A stretch of DNA of 64,000 nt from Agrostemma githago (taxonomy: Eukaryota > Streptophyta > Magnoliopsida > Caryophyllales > Caryophyllaceae). The notes below the pieces were generated by a model. That model searched no databases. It had not been told where the DNA came from and saw only the letters and a program-made list of their open reading frames with translations. The stretch covers positions 10,389,081-10,453,080 of the forward strand of contig OY288262.1 in NCBI GenBank assembly GCA_958450325.1, in the 5' to 3' direction. The translations under genes and the position numbers were made by a program. Below, piece by piece: positions 48,064 to 57,346 of the stretch (position 1 is its first letter; every line of letters starts with the position of its first letter).

Positions 48064-51000
48064 TTAAACTTTGCCAGGACAATTTCTTGAATCATGGTAT
48101 CCCATCTCTCCACAAGCATTGCACTTCCGAGGAGGCTTCTTATGTTCTTTCATGGCTTTTTCTTTAGACGAAATAAGTCGCCTTCCAGAACCTTTAGTTT
48201 TACACTGTTTTGGAGGCAAGATCTTAATGTCAGTGGGAATAGTGACACCCATCAAAAACTCAATCTCAGACCTCTTGTCATTTCGCCGGTTTGTTCCTTC
48301 TTCCACAACCTTCTCTTTGAATGCTCTCAATACTTCTAAGAGTTCATCCACCTTCTCTTCCTTGTTCTCAACCACAGTCACACAATCAAAAATTTCAGTC
48401 CATAATTTTGCAATCTTTGTTTTTATTCCATCTGATGACCGATAATCAGAAAGAAGTGTGCCATTTGCATCAAACATTTCCTTGGATGTTGCAAACTTGT
48501 TCCAACGAGGAAGTAGATATGAATTAGGTATCCTTTTGGCACCTCTTTCTTTCAAAACCCAAAGAGCATGATGACACAACAATCCACGCTGCTCGAACAT
48601 CTTGCAGGCACAAACAATTTTCTCTTCTGCAGGTGTATAGTCAACTACATATACCCTATTTTTGATGTTATCCTGTATAGATATATGTTCAACACCATCC
48701 TCCTTTATAATCTCATCAACACCACAATTGTACATGGATGCCTTTAACTCTTCCTGCAAGTCATAGAAGACAGTTCGTGTGTAGATTTCAAAAGCATGTT
48801 TTTCAAGAGAAAATAGACTGATCAAAGCAGCAGAAGTGCTCTTAGATTCAGCAATCAGCTTGGACTGCTCCCATCTTTGGGCATCAATGGCACTGTCAAA
48901 CCTCATGTAAAACTCAACAAGTGTCAGATGAGGATTCGTGAAGTTGTTGAAGAAGTTATTCTCAGACTCAGACCTTGAAGTTGTCCTCATCAACCCTGAA
49001 AGAAACAGGTCACGGTGGTAAGCTGGTATCCACTTCTCTCGCATATCAAATATATCCTGAAGCCACTCATTTTCCTCAAGATTGTACTTAGTAATAAGAT
49101 CCTGCCACATCTGTTCAAACTGAGTTGGGTTTACATCCTCACCCCAAACAGCAGCATTTAGATCCTTGAGAAAATCTGTTTCAGTTCATATTTTTGAACC
49201 CACTTTATCTGTTACTTTCTTCATGATGTGCCACATGCACAACCTGTGAAATTTGTGGCTTCCAAAAACCTCCTTCACCCCAGCTTTAATTCCCAAATCC
49301 TGATCAGTGATAATGAATGAAGGAAAAGTACCTCCCATTGCCTTTATAAAGTTTTCAAACAGCCAAGCAAAGCCGTTACCTGCATGTGCATTGAGGAGAG
49401 AGTATTATAAAATTGCTTATATGCATCACGTATTATCTTCAAAACAAAAAAAATGACAAAGATAGCAATAAGAAATGCTCTCACCATTCTCTCTCTCAAC
49501 AAGGCCAGCAGCAAATGTGACACATTTCTTGTGATGATCTATACCCGTGAAGGGAGCAAAGATCATGTTGTACTTATTCATTTTATACGTAGTGTCGAAA
49601 GACACCATATCACCAAATAACATGTAGTTCTTTATCATTATAGGGTCAGCCCAAAATAAACGAGTGATCCTTTGTTCATCATCAACATCAAAGTCGAAAT
49701 AAAAAGAGTCACAGAGGGCTTTCTTTTTCATAAGAATCTCAATGAACATCTGTCCATCAGAGTCCTTGATGAACTTCTTTATATCTCTACCAAAATTTTT
49801 AAAATCAACCTTCGATGCACCTACATACTTATAACCCTTTACGAACTGCTTGAACATTCTGAATGTTTTAACGGCACCTTGGTTCACCATGGAGTTGTCA
49901 ATGATCATCTTTTTGTGCAAAATGGTGAGTTTCCTTGCCTTTTTAAGGTGCATCATCATGGAAGATGTGTTCAAAGGATGGTTATGTCCTTCAATAAATT
50001 CTGTGATTTTATATTTCCCATCAGATGTTCTGTCCAAGATGATTCTGGCCATACAAAGAATTCTTGTTATCTCCCTTCTTTGCTGTTGTCCCTTATGTTC
50101 ATAATCACCTTCTTTATTACAGACAATGTACTTTTTTTAACAATACCACGACTAGTGAATCCAGTACTCTTCCTAGGAATGAAGCCACCAGCAGTTGCGT
50201 ACTTGGAATAAAATTGAAACGCTTCTTCCAAATCCTTAAAAATTTGACCCACATAAGGTTTCAAGTCTTTCGAACAACTTGGCATCTTCAAATCTTGCTT
50301 ACGTTCAGGAGTATCTATGTAAATTTAACACATAATATTAAATTCTACATCAAAATTATGAACAATTCCAAACATGTACACAGATATTAGGTTATATACA
50401 TCAAAGCAGCAACAGAGCAACTGCTTTAACTATGAACAATTCTGAACATGTACAACAAATATTAAGTTATGTACATCAAAGCAGCAATTGCTTTAACTAT
50501 GAACAATTTTAAACATGTACAACAGATACTCAGTTATATACACCAAAGCAGCAACTGCTTTAACTATGAACATTATCAACATGTACAACAGATACTCAGT
50601 TATCTACACCAAAGCAGCAACTGCTTTAATTATGAACAATTCTAAACATGTACAACAAATACTCAGTTATCTACACCAAAGCAGCAACTGCTTTAATTAT
50701 GAACATTATCAACATGTACAACAGATACTCAGTTATCTACACCAAAGTAGCAACTGCTTTAATTATGAACAATTCTGAACATGTACAACAAATATTAAGT
50801 TATGTACATCAAAGCAGCAACTGCTTTAACTATGAACAATTTTAAACATGTACAACAGATACTCAGTTATAAACACCAAAGCAGCAACTGCTTTAACTAT
50901 GAACATTATCAACATGTACAACAGATACTCAGTTATCTACACCAAAGCAGCAACTGCTTTAATTATGAACAATTCTAAACATGTACAACAAATACTCAGT

Positions 51001-51728
51001 TATCTACACCAAAGCAGCAACTGCTTTAATTATGAACATTATCAACATGTACAACAGATACTCAGTTATCTACACCAAAGCAGCAACTGCTTTAATTATG
51101 AACAATTCTAAACATGTACAACAAATACTCAGTTATCTACACCAAAGCAGCAACTGCTTTAATTATGAACATTATCAACATGTACAACAGATACTCAGTT
51201 ATCTACACCAAAGCAGCAACTGCTTTAATTATGAACAATTCTAAACATGTACAACAGATACTCAGTTATCTACACCAAAGCAGCAACTACTTTAATTATG
51301 AACATTATCAACATGTACAACAGATATTAACTTGTGTACATCAAAGCAGCAACTGCTTTAAATATGAACCAAACAATATAAGATACGTCTCTATGAAAAC
51401 TTGACCAATTAAATTGATGAAATAATATAAACTAAAATTGAAAAATAAATGAATTAATGAAATATTTTACCTAATATATTAGAACCGCCCATCATTGAAT
51501 ATGTTGCAGTTGTTTCTTGACTATTTACTGCATTCAAAAAACGAATCACGGCATAAATAAATTAAGAATCAGACTTAAAATCTGAAATTGAATTTTAAAA
51601 TAAATAGAAATTTTCTGACCTAAATCTGAAGTAATTGAAGGTGAAATTGAAAGTTTTTCATTTGTATCTAATTTTCGACGCTTTGATGAAGAATCAGTCG
51701 CCATTGAAGATGCAGAGTTACTAGCCAT
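48064..51728 (-). pseudogene. FAR1/FHY3-like (MULE transposase-derived) gene with one frameshift and one stop
   Basis: Exons on the minus strand: 51728-51620 (start MASNSASSMATDSSSKRRKL), 51527-51471, 50314-49485, 49379-48064. Domains in order: FAR1-type DNA-binding region (YVGQIFKDLEEAFQFYSKYA, CMARI, GHNHPL); MULE-type DDE transposase core (SFDTTYKMNKYNMIFAPF; ITDQDLG; RLCMWHIMKK); SWIM zinc finger (CACKMFEQRGLLCHHA); and a C-terminal zinc knuckle-like motif (CNACGEMGYHDSRNC). FAR1/FHY3 proteins are domesticated MULE transposases acting as transcription factors in light signalling; the family also includes active transposases, and I cannot tell which this was. Breaks: a run of seven A (plus-strand T, 50,132-50,138) loses the frame before IVCNKEGDYEHKG, and TGA at 49,188-49,186 interrupts the region between MWH and the helix after it. 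One intron is filled by the 67-bp repeat. No terminal inverted repeats were found. Confidence 0.82.
50340..51370 (+). repeat. 67-bp repeat, cluster 11: dimeric array inside a FAR1-like intron
   Basis: About fifteen tandem units fill nearly the whole intron between exons 2 and 3. Here the unit has diverged (cagttatctacaccaaagc - agcaactgctttaattatg - aacaattctaaacatgtac) and two subtypes alternate as a 133-bp dimer. For example, the start of one subtype recurs at 50,515 and 50,648, and again at 50,848, 50,981 and 51,114. Open frames through the array come from the repeat having no stops in one frame, not from a protein. Confidence 0.94.
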
Positions 51729-51944
51729 TGAAGTGCAGAGGAGAAGTGCGTGTTTTTTAGAATTTCAGAGTAGAGAGAGAAAGTAGTAGTGTTCAAATGA
51801 TAGGGTTTTAGAAGGTGGAGAGGAGCAGCGCGTGTTTTTAATCTTTTAATCTGGATCGTTAGATCAGATCTTAATCTAATGGTCCAGATGCTGCCTCTAT
51901 GGGTGTAAGGAGTTGCCCTGCCTCACCGGAGCCCTCCTCTATAC

Positions 51945-51984
<40 letters not shown>

Positions 51985-52018
51985 TATTACAGATAGTTTT
52001 TTTTCCTTTTACAAACAG
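51729..52018. other. FAR1-like gene upstream region and (TA)n tract
   Basis: 51,729-51,900 is the leader and promoter side of the gene reading leftward from 51,728. A (TA)n microsatellite with two CA interruptions occupies about 51,941-51,983. A pyrimidine tract ending in acaaacag then serves as the acceptor of the kinase fragment. Confidence 0.65.
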
Positions 52019-52114
52019 AATATAGTACGTATGGACATAAAGCCACAAAATCTTTTAGTTACTCGAGATGGCAATGTCAAGATAGCATACTTCAGTGTCA
52101 GCCAAGTATTTGAG
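52019..52114 (+). pseudogene. Exon fragment of a GRIK/SnAK-type protein kinase
   Basis: Between an acceptor (acaaacag) and a donor (gag|gtaatg) the frame reads NIVRMDIKPQNLLVTRDGN, then VKIAYFSVSQVFE. The catalytic loop D-I-K-P-x-N is present and FSVSQVFE is typical of GRIK1/2 kinases, which activate SnRK1. The DFG-like Asp is replaced (AYFS where D-F-S is expected) and the H/R before D is altered, so even this exon would be inactive. No other kinase exons are found nearby. Confidence 0.65.
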
Positions 52115-52248
52115 GTAATGATCGATGTTGCTAATTTGGTATGCCACAATTGAACTTCTTGAGAAATTTTGCCAACTGATTAATTATAAAATAGTACGGA
52201 GTAACTTAACTTAATTATCCATTGTCGAATGTTAAAAAAACTCTCTTG

Positions 52249-52572
52249 ATATATGGGAGGAAGCAAAGTGAATGGGGTATACAGCGAAAATGTCGTGTGG
52301 TTAATGCAGGTAATTTTTTAGTTTCCTGCTGCTGTTCCTAATTCTTTTCATGTTATCTTTTTAGTTTTGTTTATTATAAATGACCGTCTTCATCTCTTTT
52401 ATATATGTAGCTGCCGAGGCTGTAAAATTATCTACAAAAGTATGGGAATCGTTACCTCATTCCAGAACATCATCGATAATACATATAACATATTGCTCCC
52501 ACTATTTGAGCTCTCGGTTGACCCAAATACTCATCCTCGGCTTCAATTCATGTGTTTTTGATGCAGGTCGGT
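52249..52572 (+). pseudogene. AMP deaminase (FAC1-like) gene fragment, two exons with intron
   Basis: First exon 52,249-52,309: IYGRKQSEW, then after an internal deletion VYSENVVWLMQ in the shifted frame, ending at cag|gtaat. Second exon from 52,411: an LPRL start, then YKSMGIVTSFQNIIDN, LLPLFELSVDPNTHPRLQF, and after one more shift VFLMQVG. These are successive conserved segments of plant AMP deaminase (IYGRK.SEWD, YSENVVWLIQLPRLYN, MGIVTSFQNILDN, PLFEVTVDP.SHPQL), an enzyme converting AMP to IMP. The retained intron shows capture of genomic DNA rather than an mRNA copy. Several indels make it non-functional. Confidence 0.78.
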
Positions 52573-53748
52573 CCATCATCCTCAGCTTACTCTCGATGAT
52601 GTATCACCGTTGTCCCCTACATTATCTCGATGCTGACACAGTGAGCTTTATCAAATATGAATGTACTTAATACTAGTTACTGCGGGGACTATACTACTCC
52701 GTATCAGAAACTGTATCTTTATCTTTATTATATAAATGTGAAAGGAGAGGAGAACAAAGATCATATGCAGAAGCTCTAATGTAATTTCCTCCGTCACCGG
52801 AAAATATATCTATTCCCTACTTTTAATGTAGATTGTAGTAGTAGGCTGGTAAATGGTAGTAATAGATTACATATGGCCTCCTGCTGCTACTGCTACTCTC
52901 AATGATAATAAGTAGCCCTTCCCGTCTTGTACCGATTTCTGAGTTGTTATTCTCTATGGTTTGCAAGTCAAGGCCTAAGTAGTTGACATCGATCGAGTAT
53001 TATCCATTGCTTTTTTTGAATTCCTTCGGTAGAGCCTCATGAAGATCCCTGTAACCACTTGACTCTTCATGAAAAACAAGTATATCCTATCACGGGAGAG
53101 CTACCGATACGTGGGTTGTGGGCATCACATTACATTATATGATCACAATTCACATCTCTCTTGTTGTTAATCCATTTTTTGTATTGTGCTTGCAGATTTG
53201 GTCTTCTTTATTAGCTCAAATCTATTGAAAACATTTACTCAGGTATGTAGGAGTGCCTTATTTTATGACTCGTGAAGGTTTTAATTCATGTAATGGTATA
53301 ATATTCTTTGAAACTATTTAAATCAATCCATGTAACATCTGTGAAGTATATCATGACCCAGATTATGATACCGATATTTGATAATAGTATTCTATTTTTG
53401 ATTTTTTTACAGGGCGTTTTATCGGCATCTGAGTATACCAAGTAGAGTATGTTGAGTTGATATGATAGGCCAATGTACCATTGTTCTAAAACTTTGTGAG
53501 TAATACAATTTCTTTTATTGGAGGCTAATTATAGAAAGTCTTTCAAAAGTTACTTTATGACAATTAAGCTAAGTAGGGTAATATTGTTAGTTGAACTATT
53601 TGTATTTGGAGTGATGCTTGAGGCTTATAATCCATGTAATTTTGGTAATGCTAAATGTTTTTGTTCTAATGTAATTTAGACATTTGTTGGGTTTATTTGA
53701 GCTACTAATGGGGATCACATCTTATATTTTTTTTTATTAAAAAAGGAA
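52573..53748. other. No recognisable gene
   Basis: Unique AT-rich sequence, possibly the interior of the CACTA element or more captured DNA. I recognise no domain; the frames present are short. Confidence 0.5.
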
Positions 53749-54125
53749 AAGGCAACGGTTGTGAAAAACAACCATAGCCTAAAGCATATTTTTAGCGGCG
53801 GTTAAAAAAAGGACCGTAGCCTAAGACCCACTTTTCGTGACGGTTAAAAAAGGACCGTAGCCTAAGACCCACTTTTTGTGACGGTTAAAAAAAGAACCGT
53901 AGCCTAATACTCACTTTTCCCGATGGCTATATAGAAGTGCGTAGCCTAAAACCTATTTTTCGCAACGGTTAATTATTTTAACCGATGCGAAATGTATTTT
54001 ACGCTACGGTCATACAACCATTGCGAAAAGTATTGGATCTATTGCAACCCCTAGGAATACAACAGTCAACGATCGATGCGAAATGTGATTTTTAACCGTT
54101 GCGATATGCACTTTTTATACTAGTG
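53749..54125 (-). mobile_element. CACTA (En/Spm-type) transposon terminus with subterminal repeats
   Basis: Reading leftward from 54,125 the sequence starts CACTAGTATAAAAAGTGCA, a CACTA-type terminal inverted repeat. It is followed by many short subterminal repeats with the core gcaacggtt/aaccgttgc or gacggttaaaaaa...accgtagcc, in both orientations. Such arrays are the transposase-binding ends of CACTA elements. The opposite end and a transposase gene were not found in the window, so the left limit is approximate and the element may be truncated or non-autonomous. Confidence 0.8.
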
Positions 54126-55064
54126 TACACTTAGACGGGTGACTTGTGAATGGTGGGCCTTCTTTAGGATCCGGCTGTATGGGCCGGGTCCTGTTTGAAA
54201 GGAGGTTCACGTGAGACATTCCCCAGACTTTGGACTCAATTGTGTAAACGGGCCACCCTTTGTAGGAGTATGTCCTACGTAGGTGGGCCTTGCCTTAGTC
54301 AAATAAGGCGGACTGGGATAGGGAGGAAACCCGCGATATAAGATCGACGGAGTTTCGACGCTAGAGACCTCGGTGACTTATGACACGACCCGACACTGCT
54401 AAATACGGGAAGTCCTAAGAAGAGGAATTTTTTAAATAGAATTTTTTTGAAAGCCCGAAAAATTCGGGGGAAAGGCCGGCCCCTTTTTTTTCGAAAAAAA
54501 ACGGAAATGCGAGCCGGGCGACGGTTTTTAAAGTTCGAAAGTATTTTCAAGTTTTAAAATGGGCGGAATAACGGCTAAAAATAGGCTATTTTGAGTAAAA
54601 TCGTAAATCCTAAATTCGGTATATGTCCCGGTTTTTGAAATTGGATGTTTTGAAAAGGATGCAATTTTTGAAAATGACGGTTTTTTGAAAAAGATGTAGA
54701 TCAAGTAGCATGTAGTCATGGGAGAAGTATAACGACACCAAGTATGCTCTTAAACTAAGTTTCGGTCGGTCTATATAGGGTCTATACCAGTGTACATAGC
54801 CTATCCGAGAATCGGGGCGGACTTCCTAAGTCGAGTTGAGCTTAGAACATGTCGTAAAACCCATACGAATCGACTATGGACACCTTTGACATATCCAATT
54901 TGGACTAAATTAATAGTATAGTGGGACGTCGGTCACCAGTACCGGTCAGGGAAAATATGGGGTTATGCATGAACCGTAAAACTAAAACGCGTATTGTACT
55001 AGTCAAACGATTTCTATTCGAGCCTCATCGTGAGGATGCCGATGGTAAGTCACGCATCAGTTAA
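54126..55064 (-). mobile_element. LTR retrotransposon leader (5' internal part), truncated
   Basis: It follows the primer binding site on the minus strand and shows no gag frame. It is cut off exactly where the CACTA end begins, so the CACTA element either inserted here or joined at a breakpoint. Confidence 0.55.
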
Positions 55065-55082
55065 TCCCCAGCGGAGTCGCCA
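55065..55082 (-). other. Retrotransposon primer binding site
   Basis: On the minus strand TGGCGACTCCGCTGGGGA starts three bases after the LTR end. It begins with TGG, as expected for pairing with a tRNA CCA end, and this string is common beside LTRs of plant Ty3/gypsy Tat/Ogre-like elements. I do not assign the tRNA. Confidence 0.7.
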
Positions 55083-55085
55083 AAT

Positions 55086-57300
55086 TGTGGACAAGACATA
55101 GGTACACCCCGACGCGGCCACGCGCGGGTTTGGGGAGGCGAATGAATCTCTATATGAGAATGGATCGAATTGAAATTTAAATCGAAGTGAAGTCGCCACC
55201 GAACTTTGTGGGAGTTCGGGCCCGTTCGAACCCACTCTATGTCGTAATGGGCCATGCACAAAGTATGGCCCATTTCCGATGTCAGAGTTTATTGGGCTCG
55301 TCCCTTTGCATTTCGATACCGATACCGTCACTACCGGTTATCGTGTATTGAATGACTCTCGTGCACCAACGGTTTCGAACATCTGGAAACCGAGGTTCTG
55401 AGTAAGGGGTGAGGGTACGTGTTGGGAAGTTCACAAAAAACACTCAACCCCGCCCGCACATTAGCGGCCTGTACTAAGATATCGTTTGATTTTAAAATAC
55501 GCGCGTTAGTGATTCGGTGAATGATATGCAAACATTGTTTTCCCCTAAACATGCGAAAAATTGAATGGGTTGCTAAGTCGATTTAATGCATCTAAAATTA
55601 ACGTCAAAGTTGTATTAGCATGCGAAGTTCGTTTAGTATAATAAACAAATTATGAAAAAGAAATCGCTACAAACATGAACAAACAAGTTAGTAACGGTTT
55701 GCAAATCGAATAAAAGATGTAGATACGATGACATGCATGATTTTGAAAAGTTTGTGACACGTGATGGATTAAACACGTGTTGACCGAGGTCAAGAAAATA
55801 TTTATCGAGACCTTAAATATGCCGAAAAACCCGCTGTTTTGTTTAAGAAACGATGCTTGAAAAATTAGAACGAAATTGCTTTTTATGTCGCGGTTTTTAG
55901 AGGTTCGCGCGACCCGTGGGAGGAGGGCGTGACTCGCATTGCTGTGCGACTCGCACGAGGTGCGTGCGACTCGCATGGCGGTCTTTTTTCGGAATCGTTT
56001 TTTTATAAAATCGACGATTTTGTTAAATCGCGTGTAAATATACCATAATTTATAATCGACTTAAATTTGCGATATTCGACTATGGAATCGGTATCAAATA
56101 TTTGGAATGATTTTTTTATAGAGGATAAAAAAAGGTTTTGTAAATTGTTTTTTAAAAAAAATTAAACTAAAAAAAAATAATGTCGATTCTCTCCGCGTTC
56201 AAAATCGTCGTATTATGTTTTTAAGACCATGTGACGATTTTTTAGCATCAATGAGATTAATTTAGTTCTTTTTAGATATGATATTCGACAATAGAGTCGA
56301 TATCGTATTTTAAGAACGTTTGTTTTATATGAAAATAGTTTGTAGTATCGATATTAAAAAAAACGTGACGATAACCCATAAAAAAACAGACCGACGACGC
56401 AACGACGAAAACGACGAGAGAAGGAGAAAGAGAAAGGAGAGAACGGGTTTGATTTTACACCCTCAACCTACATATTTTGTATTCTCGGAACGGGGCTCGT
56501 CGGCATGTGGCTTAGACACAGGAGCGTCGAGATAATGTCGGTTAGTTATTGTGATTTTGGACGTGTAGGGTGTCGGGTGAGGTGGCCGGTTTCTTCGGGT
56601 CTTGGCGGCGTGATCTAGGGTTGTAATATCGGTTATTCGATGCTATGTGTGTATTATTGCTATATAGGATGTAGATGTGTATGAATCTTGTCGGGAATTG
56701 TTGATGATGTATATCGATGTGGGAGAGGGTCCTATTTATAGGAGAGGTCCTCGATTGAAGCTAGGATAGGTAATCTTGCTTGGGTGATAAGAAATACCGG
56801 TTAGGATAGGAAAAGTAAGAAGTCGAGAGGAATGAGAATTCCTTTTCTCGGTGGGAAAGGCACGAACCCGGCAAATTGGGGTGCTCGGCCGATTATGCTT
56901 GGTACTCGGTCGAGTGCTCAGGTAGAATTCCTCCTGGAGATCGAATTCTATCTTTAACGGAATTGTTTAATATTTTTTGTAGCTGATTTTTGTAGTGTTT
57001 GAGCTCAAACCGGACTCGTGGGGTGACACGGCTGGTTTCTACGTCTCGGAAAATATCTTTGACCGGGTTTTGACTCGGTCTCTAAAAGATGGTTTTGCCC
57101 CTGGTATCGGATTCGACCCAAATTAGTCTTATCTGACTCGAAATGACCCACTAGGCCTGAATTTGAGGTTAGTTTTGTGAGATTTGTACTCCATAAAAAG
57201 CCCAAGCCAAATGTCAATGATTTCGAGCCCATATTCGAGTACATCGGGTGTTTGTCGGAAACTCCTATAGACACCTGGCAGCCAAATGCGGGTGTCTACA
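55086..57300 (-). mobile_element. 5' LTR of a Ty3/gypsy-like retrotransposon (2.2 kb)
   Basis: On the minus strand it starts TGTAGACACCCGCATTTGG at 57,300 and ends ...GTCCACA at 55,086, just before the primer binding site. A block containing ggtttcgaacatctgg, gtaaggggtgagggtacgt and cccgcccgc near 55,370-55,480 is shared with the second LTR at about 61,350-61,470. GC-rich repeats of gcgactcgca occur near 55,900-55,980. There are no coding frames. The outer edge lies 47 bp from the first surviving exon of the FAR1-like pseudogene. Confidence 0.75.
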
Positions 57301-57346
57301 ATCTTCTGTTAATTTAATTACTTCAATGCACTGGTTTGCTTTTCAG

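Noticed and set aside
48071..50390. Plus-strand open frames opposite the FAR1-like gene
   Set aside because: They are antisense shadows. The minus strand carries the domain order, zinc-binding motifs and splice sites.
50515..51404. Several overlapping open frames (MYNRYSVIYTKAATALIMN-like)
   Set aside because: These are translations of the 67-bp tandem repeat inside an intron; the repeat happens to lack stops in one frame.
52380..52670. A 96-codon frame over the AMP deaminase fragment
   Set aside because: It is out of frame with the recognisable AMP deaminase segments and shows no similarity that I can recognise.
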